A stretch of 64,000 bases of DNA from Fasciolopsis buskii (taxonomy: Eukaryota; Platyhelminthes; Trematoda; Plagiorchiida; Fasciolidae). A program made the position numbers and the translations under genes. The notes beneath the pieces were generated by a model. The model did not search any database. It was not told the origin of the DNA and saw nothing but the letters and a program-made list of their open reading frames with translations. The stretch lies in assembly GCA_008360955.1 (NCBI GenBank), contig LUCM01011154.1, forward strand, positions 240,717 to 304,716, written 5' to 3'. This document shows positions 53,038 through 61,879 of this stretch, in pieces; position 1 is the first letter of the stretch, and each line of letters starts with the position of its first letter.

Positions 53038-53083
<46 letters not shown>

Positions 53084-56000
53084 GTACACTGATTTATATG
53101 TATATATATGTAAATCGCTCATCGTGTGTAACGATTGGGGGCGGGAGACAGTAGCATCCCAAATAGGTGAATTATACCATCAATACATGCGTGAGATAAT
53201 AATAGGCAGCGCAACCACTGAGAAAGATTATTCATTATGGTTAAAATCTGTCGAATGGACAAAAGGAGGAAGGGAAGCACCACTTTCATGTTCCGTGAAA
53301 GTTTGCAATTCCTGTGTATAGCATGGCCTAGTTGATTGTAAACAGATGAATTGATTGAACGGGTGTAGCAATGTATTTGTTCAATGCCGTTACATTCCCA
53401 CGCTAGCCATGTGAGCTCCGATTCACACAATTTCATTTGTCACAGCAAAATGTGCTGTGCCGACGAACGACTTTAAAACGAACATGGCTTCAGGAAGTTA
53501 GATGGACATGAATTTCGCGACCGAATCACAACGAAAAGCTGCATCTAAGTGATCACAAAAATGTCCATATTCATTAGGTGAATATGAGCGCACGACTTCT
53601 TTTACAACGAGGAGGGAAGGTTTTAGAGAGTTTATTAAATACTGCTACAGTAAAAGAAATAAATCCCAAATTGCATTTAATCAGACAACAATGTCCACGG
53701 TCAGTTGTAAAGGGTGAGAAAATGTGACAATCAGAAAAACAGCAAAGACCAAATGAACATCAACTTCTGGCTAGATAGGTATTTTGGATTTCGTCGTCAA
53801 ATGCACGTCCGGGTGTGGACTGCGTTTTCGAAATCGATCTATTTTCGTCCAGAAAATGCTGCGTACAGACACCAGAACGGGAGCCACTAAAAAGTTACGG
53901 AAACATTCCATCAGTTGTTCATTGGGTTTGGTTCAAATAGTCACGGAATATTCCTTACGGTTCGAAACGTCAAACACGACGACAATGAACTACACGAAGT
54001 TCAACTACTCCCCAGAGGTAATGATTTCATTCACTTTTGAAATATATTGTACGGGACTAGTGGGTGAATCCTTAGGAGCAATGATCCGTTTCTGGACGAA
54101 TGCAGGCTCTAAAATATAATTCCATGAGGCGCTGAAGCTCCTTTACAACTTAGGATAAGGAAGCCGGGGGCATTCAACGAAGACTCCCGTTAAATCTTCA
54201 TGCCGATAATAACTGTGAAAAGCGTATGGACAGAGAAACTGCGGACATTTGATGATAAAAAATCATAGTGAGCGGCTCAAATGCAGAAAAATGTAATGCG
54301 GGCAGATGACGTTTTACATTCACTTTAGACAAAAGAACTGGGCGTATGTGCCCATTGCAATGCTCAGCACCTATGAAAGAGTTGGAATTAGCCGGGAATC
54401 TCGTCTAGTTTGAAAGCAATGCAAACGTTGGTCATGAAGTCGGATACCGAACTGAAAGCCAGGCAACGAGGATGCTGGACTACTCGATTCAAAACCTTCG
54501 TCACTTGCGTAAACTGCAAAACCTTCCGGTTGAAAACTAGGCGTAGAATGCAGTGCATTTATATACACTTAAGAGGCTGGGCTAGCCCATGCGGCCATGC
54601 AAAGGCAGACAAGCTTATGTGTAAATCTACACAGCACATAGCTATTAAAAAACTTCATTTCATGGTTGGCGAATATGAATCGAACGAGTGCGTCAAAAAA
54701 CAGCGTGCCTCGTGATGTTTTTGTGCATGCAATTTTTTAAGTCAGTAACAACATTTCCGATAACGGGTGCGATTAGCGGACCATTTGTTTACCGCGAGTA
54801 AATTTCCTCAAACATAGCTTTCAATCAACTAGTGACAGTGAAAAAATGTGTAGTTTGTTGTCCGTCAGACCAGGCACCATCTACTGATAAGAATCCAATT
54901 CATGTTTTTTATGTTTTCCAGAATAATCGAGCGAGATGTGGAAACATCTGTAAACATAAAGAGATAAAATACTAGCAAAATGAGAACTGGAAATCTCATC
55001 TGATCTCGTGCTTACGAACAGTCAAAACCCGAATAAGGGTGGGGCCAAATCACTAACATCTAAATAACTGCTATGACGAACTAATTGAACACCTGCGAAC
55101 ACAAATATCAACTACCACTCTCATACACGCACGACTGGGTATGGATAATGTGAACGGAAATGGATCGATCGTACTTGAACGCAGATTGAACATGCGCAGT
55201 CGCTAATGCTTATCTAAATGGACGCGTGTTTGAACTTGTACCCAATATCCGAAAGATGGTATAAGAACTGGGTTACACAACACATAATTTGAGCAGAAGA
55301 AAGTTATTATCCGCTGGCGAAGGACAAACACATCGCCGATTTGAGATGGCGACTTGGAAAAGAACTTTCTATTTAAGAACCTTCAATACGATTTTTTGGA
55401 GGTACACGACCGCGAAAGCATTGCTCATTGTTGCTGTTTCTGTTCCTATGACACTGTCATCAAACGAGCGAGTTTGTCAACTAATCTTTTACTTTCTTTA
55501 TTAACGAAACAACAGTGCACATTTTCAGGAAGAGGGCCGTGGCCAACAGAAGGCGGCCAAGTGAGGAAGTTGATCGGCGGTAGGAGGATGTGAACCCGCG
55601 ACCTTCATGTTTCAAAGCCACGACGTTAATCGCTAAATACCAAATAGGAAGATCATCCGCAGCGAGCGAGCTGAGCTTGTGTACAACCAAAAACCAAGAG
55701 AACCCAAAATGAACTGTGTGAATTCATATGGACTAAACGTTCGTCGATATGGTGGTTGGAGCTAACTAAAAATGAAATGATTGAACGTACTGGTACAATG
55801 CAACAGGAATATGCGTTTTTCCACGGATCTTTTGTGAAACCGTGGTGATTCTACAGAATGTGATCAAATCTGACTGCTAATTCATGTCGAAAACAGAAGA
55901 AGAGAAATCCTGACTTTCACTCTTCGGTTTTAGGGAGCAGTTGAACAGCCCAGTAAGCGGGAAATCGTCCCACTGAAATCGCTGTCTGTAACTCCGTGTT

Positions 56001-59000
56001 GAATGTTGAAAATGTACTTCTTTGGCTGACCTGGCGAACGATAAAGGCAAGTATCAACCAACGGCATTGTGTAGCGAGAAGAATTTCACCTGCGCAGTTA
56101 TACACTGTTCGTGCGACTGGCCGATGTACAACACATTTGCGGGGCAAAATAAGGACTTCAAAACTTCGTCCTCGAATCAAACTAATGAAGAGCAATACCA
56201 GACATTAAATATCATATCATATCATAGTCTTAAGGATTCGCTTACTGAGTTGAGGATTCAGGCTGATTGTAGTTATCATGTAGAGAAATTCATCCGGCTA
56301 ATGCTTGATAACTGTTTAGTTCCGAATTGACAAACGGTTATTACTTAATCTGAATGCATGGTCTGTGCAAATGGTTCAGAACTAAGCCAACAAAGCCTGC
56401 CGATTTGCACCACGCATAATTTATCGACCGGGAATCTTGCCGAATTCCATTCATGGGCAGATCATAATGATTCAGCTTATGATCAAGGGGTCTTCGTGTA
56501 AGCTAAAAATCAGTTAATCACTTTGCTGGAACTTAAGAGAGAGCACCATCGCGTTACTCACTAATGAAAAGTTAGACAGGATGTCCCGTTTTTTGCTAGT
56601 GAGATGGCAGCGATCTGGATGTTTTTAAACAGTCAACCCGAGCTACAGGACACATGAATACACAAAATTGTTGAAAAAAGATCTCAAGTTGTCGTTCATA
56701 GATTGGAATGCACACACTTCATGCGAGCAATACAGTCCTAACGAGCTTGCGGCTTTAGTAGCCTTATCGCAATGCAGAACAAAATCTATTCATTGAATAC
56801 GACGAGTGAAAACGACAACATGAGTGAAGTTAATCAAATTTCGCAATGGATATTCTCGTAAAATAGCCTAAAGTGGACTTGCGAGCAATATTGAATATTT
56901 CAATAAACTTCCGCGATTGATCGAGTCAAGTAGAGGATCAGTGCTTAAAAAAGAGCATTGGATCATTTCGGAAGAAGATTCGGATTACTGGATATTTAGA
57001 TTTCTCGGGTCCTGAACCCTAATGGAACATCTTGTGAATGAGCAAACACTACATTCTTTCAAAAAAGATAAGAATAAGGAAGAATATATGCTCAACATGT
57101 ACATAACGCTGCATTCATGTGTGATAGGAATTTACATAATAAGAAGAGATGTCTGAGGCCGAATAGAAAGTTGACCATCACCGTAACAATAGGGCCAACT
57201 TAAAATATATATGAAGACCAGGGGACAAAATGATTGTGAAAAGTAGTATGGGGAATCAGTGTCGGTCTTCAGATCATGAATGTTGTCGAATACGGCCTTT
57301 CTTTGGTGCAATGAACGCAGTGGAGGAGTGAGTGATCTATATGGTGCACAGCTATGACGAAAATGAGATGAAAACAGCAACCAAGTCATGGGGTATAGAA
57401 AGCGGCAACTTATATGAAATTATGAAAGGAGGGAAGGAGTGGTCCTCCATTTGAGGACTGCAGGAGTTGGATTGCTATCAACAACAGTTTCCCTTTTTGA
57501 TGGATCACCTTACTGCCAGGCTGGGCTATAACCAGAGGTAGAGGGAAAAGGGCCGAATATATCAATATCACTTCAAAATTGCTACGTGCGTCAGGTGGCA
57601 TCAATCGAACAGAGGACGTTGATTGGTTATTGCTGTCAGCTCACAGATGAGGTATGCTCATGCGCACTAAACTAATTACGGTGCCTCGTTCCTAAAATAA
57701 ATAAAAGCTTCCAAACACCTTGCCATCCTCTTGACTCAACGTGACAGTTTGTGAAATTAATCTTGAAATGGTACAGATCGATTGGTATCTACTGAAAAGT
57801 GCTCGCGACATTATGAAGGAGTAATGCAGTATTTCATCAACTGGAGCGAGCATATCACGAGCTTATTAGTGATACTCGCTTCCGACAGCACCGATAATTG
57901 ATCACTTTTCCTCCCTGTGTGGAATATGAGACAGACCTGAAGGACTTAAACACTTGCCACGCAGTTACGAGGAACAAACGATTTTATGTCGAGAATACTT
58001 ATCCTATATGCGCGTTGCAAGACCAGTGGAGAGTGTACCAGAGAAATTCGATTTATTTTTTCGGTGTTTTTATGCGAGCAACTGAAGCCGAGTACATTGT
58101 TTCGGCGGTTTTCCATCGGAGTTCATCATAAGAAATGACGTTCGTTAGGATTGCACCTTTTACCTTTTCTTTTCAATTCTGTTAGTGAAATGATAACAGA
58201 AATAACCCTAATCCTGTGTGAGAATAGATGCACTGATATTTGTTCAGGCAGTAAACCGTCTGATTTAGAACATGCGGATGACGTGTACCATTGAATGAGG
58301 ACTCAAGTAAGTTTAAATTTTTTTGATCATCTGAAAGACTGCGTGGTATGTTTGCGATGCGTTTCACACCTTCGAAGTGCAAAATGCTGTTGCAGTATTG
58401 GATTAGCTAAAAGGCGAAACATGATCTTTCAGGGGAAAACTGGATGAAATAGATGGATTGTTACTTGGTTAGTTGCATCGGACCAGGCTCGAATGAAATT
58501 CAACACTTTGAAGGATCTGTGATGCCGGCGTGGCATTCGCTTACCGATCAAAGAACGACAATATACAACAGCAGTAAAGTCAGTCCTATTATACGGCTAA
58601 GAAACATTGGCGATGAGAGGAGAAGATTCTCGAACATTATCTTCGAAGCATCGGCGGGATATGGCTTGAAAATTTCGTCAGTAACATTGAGGTTAGGCAT
58701 AGGGTACTGCGCTCAATCTTTTGAAGAGACCCTGAATAAAAATAGATAAAGGTGATTGGGACATGTTCTATACATGCCGCGAGAACAACTGCCTTTTTGT
58801 ACGCTGTTTGCCGAAACGTGCACCGGATTGAGGATAGGTCGAGGTGGCCAGTCGATGACTTGATAAAAAGGCATAAAAAACCTTGAGCAGTGGATTCCCT
58901 CATATAGGTCCAGTTAGATTATCGAGTTTGAGTCTACGAACAGCCCGACAAAACGGTTAAAGTCTGTAGATGAAACGACTCAATGTGCTAATCAGTGGAG

Positions 59001-61878
59001 GTTCTTGTATTCAGAACCACTCCCCTTTTATATACTTGTCTAACCTATTATGTTGTAATCGATTTCACGGTATTTGTGATCCTCCCACTTTTGAGCATAT
59101 AAGGATATGAGGTAGCAAGTGAAACCGGAGCGCTTTGGTGCGAAGTTAACGGCTGCAAACACTGGAACTGAATGGAATCACATTGCCTTGTTTCACGTGA
59201 ACTTTGCCGTTCCCGATTGGATCGGCGTGACTCAGGCAAGGCTGGCCTTGACCTTCAGGAGCTAAAAGTGCGTGTCGAAGGTAAATCATTATCAAATGTG
59301 AACAGTGAATAGATGCACTGATTGTAAACAATAGATGAATAAGGATATCCTTCCTTCTGCGCTTATTCGTGTGTGTATAGAACCGGTGGCTCAAAGATGA
59401 ACGTTGAAGTCCTAGGCAAGTTTCAACACTGACTGCAATAGTAGGAACATTTCGATGAGACCAAATATACCACCGTTATCTAAGTCAATCGCGTAGTACT
59501 GTCAGAGGGATCGTACGCAAGAAACATTTAAAACGAAAAAATGAACATGACAGACTGATAGCGCTAGGGCTATCAGCAGTATACATGATCAAATTCATGT
59601 CATAGATCGAACAACCAGCCATGCAACTGTTCGATGGCAGCAATTAACGGCCGTTAATGATAACACTGAGATGTAAATCATAGAACTGAAACAAAAACAA
59701 GGAGAATAATGATGACAATCGGCTGTACGCATACATTGAACGCTCTAATCTCGATTACACTCGTCTTAAATGACACAGGATCTTGGTAGTTAAGTCGAAT
59801 GCGTCAATAAACAAAAACAAGATAAAAGTGGAGGAGCTGTATTTGTTTAGATCGGGAAGCAACCAGAAGAAGCATTAGGCCTGTAAGAAATACCCCGAGT
59901 AGGTGACAAATTTTATACCTTTTGACACGAAGTTCAATTTTTCCCGCAAATTTCGCCATTTAAATCAGGTCACTAATCCTGAAATATCGAATTCACGGTA
60001 AGCAAAAAAAGCGGCACGTTTTCTAACCCGACGCTTGCGACGCTGTCGAGATTTGAGTACATACAGTTGACTTCTTCAGTATACTCCTTTCTGGTTCAGG
60101 ATAAATATACGGCTAAGCAGATATTGTCTCTGTTCTTCCAAACGCGTCAGTTTTCCTCTGGTGGCGTTGTTAGTCATTCTGGGGCATCGTAAATCACTAA
60201 CCGAAGAGTAACCGACTTGACGGGTCGAGTCGCGACGTGCCCGACTCAGTTGCTGTGGTGAACAATCACGTTAATAAAAAAGAAACCGCATCGACACAAC
60301 CAGAACTTAGCTGACAACCGCCAAGCATCGGTAGCCGAAGACTTATTCGCTTCAAGAAGGTGGCTGGGGTAAAGTAAACAAATGGACTTTCGTGTACCAT
60401 TACTCCTCAGCTTCAGCTTTTTGCACATTTGTGATTCATCACCATCATCATCGTTCGATGTTAAACAGCAAGGCAAGCCTCACTGACCGATGCCCTTCCC
60501 CAGAGTTACACGTTTATATAAAAAGAGTGAATATCCAACGGGAACAGGGAGTGGACCTACACAGGCGGCAAAAGATAAGATGCTGCTGCAGCCAAGACAC
60601 GAAACACAGTCTAACTGTACAAACGTACGTGTTTTCAATCATTCTGATTCGATAGAAAATGACAACACGATCGCCACTGTTCACGGTTCACTGTCATATC
60701 CTTCAGTGTCTCCAGCCAGCTAGTTGACGGGTCTTTCGGACCCCAGCCGACAAGACGTGAGATACATAATTTACCTAATTTCATTGTACATTTTCTCATT
60801 CCACGTTGCCACGTCATCTGCTGACCTCAACAAGGCTTCTTCCATTCTTTGGGAGGAACACAAAATAGGGCACGATATGTTAGACAAATGGTCACCATAC
60901 ACAACACGTGACCCAACCAGAGCAGCCCCCTAAGTTTCATACGATGAAATAAGGTATTCTGAGAGCCGGCACCTAGTACTAGATTTTTGACCTCTACATT
61001 ACTCATCCACTCCATCCAATCTTAGCCATAATACGTAAACATCGGTTGTCGAAAACCTCCAACCGACGAACATCGCCCACACGCATACTCCACGTCTCGC
61101 AATCGTACAACAGAACTGAACGCACCACAGCACAGTACACACGACCTTTCAACTTCAGTGAAATATCAGGCCGACGCCACAAGTGCTTCAGTCCAGCGTA
61201 AGCTGCACGAGCCTTGGATATACGCATACTTGCCTCCAATCCCGAGCAACCATCGTTGGACACGCAGCTACCAAGGTAGGTGAAACGGTCCACAGTCGTT
61301 ATTTCCTCTCCATCCAGTATCAAGTTCGGCGCTGCTGTCGTCCAGTCCTGTAACAGTACTTTGCACTTTGAAGGTGCAAATCCCATGCCAAACCGAGCAA
61401 CCGATCTCGACAGTATATCTAGTGCCTGTTGTGCATGGTCCGCAGACTCGAACAGGCACACGATGTCGTCTGCGTAATTTCGGTGTCATAGCTTCCCTCT
61501 ACTTCCCAATTCGACTCCTACATCCCGGAGATCCCTTAACGCATTTTCCATCACCTCGTCCATGACGAAGGTGAACAAGAATGGAGAGATGGGACATATT
61601 TGTGATTGGTCTAATGTTACCTCTGAACTAGACCGTCGAATCTGGAACAAATGAAGCTGTTTGAGGATAAGAGGACATGACGATTTTGTAGTTTATACAA
61701 ATAAGCAATAATGGAAACGGTTGATGAACATAATCGAGTGATGGGCTGGTAGATGAATGCATACGTTGATGAGTGAATCGTTTAGGGTAACTCCAACAAA
61801 AACAAACACATTTACTCACCTGACTGTGAAGGTCCGTGTTTAATAGCATCAAAGCACAGACCAAAGTATGACAGGCTT
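19571..61878 (-). CDS. PSD: EFA6/PSD-family Arf6 guanine-nucleotide exchange factor, 5'-partial, nine exons
   Basis: Joined exons: 61878-61820, 47149-47016, 44132-43652, 39388-39307, 32666-32186, 25441-24980, 22906-22762, 21365-20844, 20437-19571. Every internal edge has AG/GT and the phases agree, giving 1,076 complete residues and a TAG/TGA/TAA-terminated end at 19571. Order: C-terminal half of SEC7 (1-63), Pro/Gly/Tyr-rich linker (65-224), split PH domain (about 252-276 and 531-600), coiled coil (615-640 and 773-800), disordered tail. EFA6 proteins load GTP on Arf6 at the plasma membrane, with PH binding phosphoinositides and the C-terminal part linking to actin. The diagnostic match is the SEC7 motif ALMLLNTDLH followed by the EFA6-type PH, with IASRATDYLKKP and WIERINFVAALLSAP. 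The SEC7 catalytic glutamate and the start codon are not in the window. The family is very likely; exact exon ends are by-eye calls. Introns reach 14.7 kb and hold transposons. No AATAAA was seen just after the stop; an ATTAAA lies at about 18927. Confidence 0.88.
20844..21365 (-). CDS. PSD: EFA6 exon: coiled coil with Ala/Ser/Thr-rich insertion
   Basis: This 522-nt phase-0 exon encodes 174 residues. It starts REQLEEHQRRLIELGRELSD, a heptad-like coiled coil in the place where EFA6 proteins have one after PH. About 130 residues rich in Ala, Ser, Thr, Asn and Glu follow, with a polyalanine run and TTTSSTVS-type stretches. The exon ends KQRAEHEERIQFTEAE, which resumes the helix. The acceptor is TTTCATCCACAG|CGC and the donor GCTGAG|GTATAC. 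The antisense strand is also open over 181 codons, which I read as a composition shadow. Confidence 0.9.
21366..22761. other. Intron of the EFA6 gene
   Basis: This is flanked by the donor AATATG|GTAAGA and the acceptor CATCCACAG|CGC on the minus strand. No transposon or coding piece was recognised inside. Confidence 0.8.
22762..22906 (-). CDS. PSD: EFA6 exon: PH C-terminal helix
   Basis: This 145-nt exon encodes 48 residues starting DAKELDMWIERINFVAALLS and continuing APSIPGPIGSERGFYRPHLP. It is the C-terminal amphipathic helix of the PH domain plus the EFA6-specific extension, in which a Ser-Ala-Pro stretch and a Phe/Tyr-x-Arg-Pro-x-Leu-Pro motif are conserved. The acceptor is TTCAAATAG|T and the donor AATATG|GTAAGA. 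A match this long to the vertebrate proteins rules out a generic PH protein. Confidence 0.92.
23480..24150 (-). mobile_element. Decayed RTE-like non-LTR retrotransposon, copy 2 (RT 3' part)
   Basis: A single 141-codon frame at 24021-23596 includes MEGTCDLDYTDDVVCLFES, where the RT catalytic YADD motif (23997-23986) has become YTDD. It continues with FTYLGGCVSND and VRSVPLYGCETWSMRV. It is 5'-truncated, as LINE copies often are, and its C-terminal end stops short after NSATIGWSDQVR. It lies in an EFA6 intron in the same orientation as the gene. The family is the same as copies 1 and 3. Confidence 0.85.
24980..25441 (-). CDS. PSD: EFA6 exon: rest of the PH insertion and PH strands 4-6
   Basis: This 462-nt exon begins with about 118 low-complexity residues (acidic and polar, then Pro-rich: SPPSFVPPAIPPPEA). 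It then returns to the PH domain with IRIAHAIASRATDYLKKPN and VFRLKTRDGAEYLFEV. This second part matches the EFA6 PH segment, in which an Ile-Arg-x-x-His-Ala helix-like loop precedes a Lys-Thr-x-Asp strand. The acceptor is CATCACTACAG|A and the donor GTT GC|GTAAGT. Together with the preceding exon it shows about 254 extra residues inside one PH domain. Confidence 0.9.
25686..25733. repeat. (AT)n microsatellite
   Basis: A 48-bp nearly perfect AT run with one G interruption, in the EFA6 intron upstream of exon 25441-24980. Confidence 0.95.
26550..28330 (+). mobile_element. Decayed Jockey/CR1-superfamily non-LTR retrotransposon
   Basis: Broken frames on the plus strand follow the order of a LINE RT. 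DSLAYNSLDKVKFSASCFTS is at about 26680-26745, in the region before the RT. SDRQ-GFRSRHSTGDLLLSS is at about 27120-27180, VSLDIFKASNRL at about 27223-27260, and NADVPQGSILAPTSLLFI near 27400. The catalytic FADD is at 27487-27498. Near 28000-28040 is GRAVASLIPFYRYYFGFCS. At the end are RTSFFQSSFIPRNAGLWN and TLPLSVFP near 28200. Frameshifts and stops are frequent. It lies antisense to the EFA6 gene, inside an intron. It is clearly different from the RTE-like copies. Confidence 0.8.
28400..32185. other. EFA6 intron sequence without recognised elements
   Basis: No domain, tRNA-like box pair or LINE motif was found with confidence. A TG-rich stretch lies at about 30800-30870, followed by a B-box-like ggggttcaaacct near 30909 that lacks an A box. 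Confidence 0.5.
32186..32666 (-). CDS. PSD: EFA6 exon: PH domain strands 1-3 plus polyQ insertion
   Basis: This 481-nt exon opens with SLGRRGWKVYYARLRDLVLY and MYKN, the strongly conserved first half of the EFA6 PH domain. The basic GRRGWK stretch lies where PH domains bind phosphoinositides. The reading frame then runs into about 135 residues rich in Gln, His, Asn, Asp and Ser (HQQQTQQHQ, MQQQQQQL), which have no counterpart in vertebrate PSD proteins. The acceptor is CCAACATTACAG|CT and the donor GCT GA|GTGAGT. The insertion falls in a loop where the vertebrate domain has about 16 residues. Confidence 0.9.
33413..33442. repeat. Direct repeat flanking the Penelope-like element, 3' copy
   Basis: This starts gtgaaaatacctgtagctca and runs 30 bp. 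It differs by three bases from the copy at 35794-35823. An AT/TA-rich run lies on its outer side. It could be part of the pseudo-LTR structure that Penelope elements often have. Confidence 0.75.
35794..35823. repeat. Direct repeat flanking the Penelope-like element, 5' copy
   Basis: This starts gtgaaaatatctgcacctca, with 27 of 30 bases the same as 33413-33442. It is followed at once by a (TA)n run to about 35849. Confidence 0.75.
35850..39306. other. EFA6 intron sequence without recognised elements
   Basis: Frames up to 129 codons occur (37919-37530 minus), but the text is not recognisable as a protein domain. No SINE boxes were identified. Confidence 0.5.
39307..39388 (-). CDS. PSD: EFA6 exon: lead-in to PH domain
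   Basis: This short 82-nt exon reads LMAETNAREYMRGLLVRK, then WVMESHGKK. It corresponds to the segment just before the PH domain of PSD proteins, where a Tyr-x-x-Gly-x-Leu-x-Arg-Lys pattern starts the first strand. The acceptor is TCTTTCTTGCAG|TTG and the donor AAG A|GTAAGT. The final A joins CT of the next exon to make Thr, so the protein runs on into SLGRRGWK. Both flanking exons were needed to recognise it. Confidence 0.85.
39389..42440. other. EFA6 intron sequence without recognised elements
   Basis: A region open on both strands lies at about 40674-40990. I cannot assign it to a gene or transposon family. The rest shows only short frames. Confidence 0.5.
42441..42465. repeat. (AT)n microsatellite
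   Basis: A 25-bp pure AT run, directly before the possible LTR-like sequence at 42466-42735. Confidence 0.95.
43300..43440 (+). mobile_element. tRNA-derived SINE, family B, copy 1
   Basis: An A-box-like TAGCCTAGCAGG is at 43307-43318 and a B-box-like AGTTGGCGTCC at 43350-43360, then cccagttcgggca. The middle reads gcttcacaatcgatcattca. The same order (ttcacaa, then B box, then cccagttcgg) recurs at 46741-46790, and a related box pair with cacaatcgttcgg lies at 62345-62398. It lies in an EFA6 intron, antisense to the gene. Confidence 0.6.
43652..44132 (-). CDS. PSD: EFA6 exon: Pro/Gly/Tyr-rich SEC7-PH linker with NPF motif
   Basis: This 481-nt exon encodes 160 residues of low complexity rich in Pro, Gly, Tyr, Ser and Thr, starting ADPAMMGFVNLYYPG. 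Its first residues (ADP) and last residues (SGTNPFID) both resemble the short linker that follows SEC7 in vertebrate PSD proteins, so about 145 residues look inserted between them. It holds an NPF tripeptide at 43666-43658, a potential ligand for EH-domain proteins of the endocytic pathway. The acceptor is TTTCCTCAG|T and the donor GAT|GTAAGT. No domain is recognisable; it is probably disordered. Confidence 0.85.
44133..46735. other. EFA6 intron sequence without recognised elements
   Basis: Only short frames are seen. A small (ACA)n run lies at 45841-45856. Confidence 0.5.
46740..46800 (+). mobile_element. SINE family B fragment, copy 2
   Basis: The sequence ttcacaaacattagtttaag is followed by ttcgtgtcccagttcgg. 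This lines up with the B-box half and tail of the copy at 43300-43440. The A-box half is not clear, so it is probably a fragment. Confidence 0.5.
47016..47149 (-). CDS. PSD: EFA6 exon: C-terminal SEC7 helices
   Basis: This 134-nt exon encodes 44 residues plus two bases. It starts GVTRKMSCQEFISNL and ends KTLYNAIKQEPLRWP. These match the last helices of the EFA6 SEC7 domain, where vertebrate proteins have a Lys-Arg-Met-Thr-Cys segment followed by a LKALY-S-IK helix. The acceptor is TTCTTTCTCAG|GGT and the donor CA|GTAAGT. It is separated from the previous exon by a 14.7-kb intron filled with repeats and one assembly gap. The split codon with the next exon makes His. Confidence 0.9.
48500..48700 (-). 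mobile_element. tRNA-derived SINE, family A, copy 2
   Basis: On the minus strand an A-box-like TGATCAAGTGG lies at 48694-48684 and a B-box GGTTCTAATCT at 48654-48644. They are followed by accgatcactttggtggtag and a tail with ctcgctatcgctcgggtcct. The first part after the B box matches copy 1 at 17450-17720. It lies in the 14.7-kb SEC7 intron of the EFA6 gene, in the sense orientation. Confidence 0.7.
48960..51110. other. EFA6 intron sequence; unclassified repeat traces
   Basis: No coding piece is recognisable. At 50413-50452 there is a 40-bp match (35 of 40) to 16594-16633, beside the RTE-like copy 1. The stretch 50600-50980 is more GC-rich and could be an unclassified repeat running into the assembly gap. 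Confidence 0.4.
51111..51288. other. Assembly gap (178 N)
   Basis: A run of unknown bases lies inside the 14.7-kb EFA6 intron. Long open frames reported across it have no meaning. Confidence 0.99.
51290..51440 (+). mobile_element. Possible Gypsy-type RNase H remnant at a gap edge
   Basis: Right after the gap a frame of about 48 codons reads NKQSRIARWVMEARKASYHY and KVQSRYDMAAHE up to a TAA at about 51437. The Arg-Ile-Ala-Arg-Trp start and Tyr-x-Tyr-x-Val-x-x-Arg spacing resemble the end of the RNase H domain in Gypsy LTR retrotransposons (RLARW...Y.F.V.YR). The usual ADALSR that should follow is missing. The assignment is weak. Confidence 0.3.
51946..52957 (+). repeat. 1,012-bp inverted repeat, left arm
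   Basis: This stretch reappears as its reverse complement at 62907-63918. Every stretch I compared by eye was identical, including an 82-codon open frame at 52125-52373 that has the same translation as 63739-63491. The left edge of the match is set only by the gap at 63919. The right edge (tattcgagctggtattcctt in reverse complement) diverges sharply at 52958. The encoded text is not recognised, and most frames are closed. Confidence 0.93.
53028..53082. repeat. (AT)n microsatellite
   Basis: A run of about 55 bp of TA/AT with one slip (ttat), 70 bases after the left inverted-repeat arm. Confidence 0.95.
53100..55540. other. EFA6 intron sequence without recognised elements
   Basis: Frames of up to 111 codons occur on the plus strand (53784-54119), but none is recognised as a protein family. 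Confidence 0.5.
55550..55650 (-). mobile_element. tRNA-derived SINE, probable family A, copy 3
   Basis: On the minus strand an A-box-like TTTAGCGATTAACG lies near 55637-55624 and a B-box GGTTCACATCC at 55596-55586. They are followed by taccgccgatcaacttcctc, which loosely matches accgatcactttggtggtag of the copy at 48500-48700. The tail is more divergent than the other two copies. Confidence 0.5.
55660..58440. other. EFA6 intron sequence without recognised elements
   Basis: Both strands are open around 55917-56330, but I do not recognise the products. No clear SINE or LINE motif was found elsewhere here. Confidence 0.45.
58450..58980 (+). mobile_element. Decayed non-LTR retrotransposon 3' end, separate subfamily
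   Basis: Across frames the plus strand reads AVKSVLLYG-ETLAMRGEDS (about 58575-58630), then LGHVLYMPRQQLPFCTLFAE (about 58750-58815), then RIGRGGQSMT (about 58830-58860). These are the RT thumb and C-terminal conserved blocks of the same broad group as the RTE-like copies, which have SVLLY-CETWSMR, LGHVL and GGQQMTW at equal spacing. It lies in opposite orientation and is more decayed, so it is a distinct older copy. Confidence 0.6.
59000..60630. other. EFA6 intron sequence without recognised elements
   Basis: Only short frames occur; nothing in them was recognised. Confidence 0.5.
60640..61610 (-). mobile_element. RTE-like non-LTR retrotransposon, copy 3 (RT C-terminal part)
   Basis: This is the best kept of the RTE-like copies. 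The catalytic YADD is at 61476-61465, then VCLFESADHAQQALDILSRS, ITTVDRFTYLGSCVSND, RISKARAAYAGLKHLWRRPD, CETWSMRVGDVRRLEVFDNR and CLRIMAKIGWSG to 61003. After a frameshift it continues with LLWLGHVLCM and RALFCVPPKEWKK (61015-60827). It ends RKCTMKLGKLCISRLVGWGP and WLETLKDM to a stop near 60635. A frame change just upstream of YADD disables the RT. It is 5'-truncated and lies next to the SEC7 exon 61878-61820 in the same orientation. Confidence 0.9.
61820..61878 (-). CDS. PSD: EFA6 exon: SEC7 motif-2 helix
   Basis: This 59-nt exon starts in mid-codon (two bases) and ends in phase 0. It reads ACHTLVCALMLLNTDLHSQ. The LMLLNTDLH core is the second conserved SEC7 signature, which lines the Arf-binding groove. 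The upstream polypyrimidine tract and AG are seen as TTTTCTGTTTCAG, and the donor is CAG|GTGAGT. It joins in frame to the exon at 47149. The preceding exon, with the catalytic glutamate, was not found between here and the gap at 63919. Confidence 0.88.
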
Positions 61879-61879
61879 C

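Noticed and set aside
55917..56330. Frames on both strands near 56000, one reading NVLYIGQ, considered as a GIY-YIG fragment
   Set aside because: No Penelope RT or other conserved residues lie nearby, and the match is too short.
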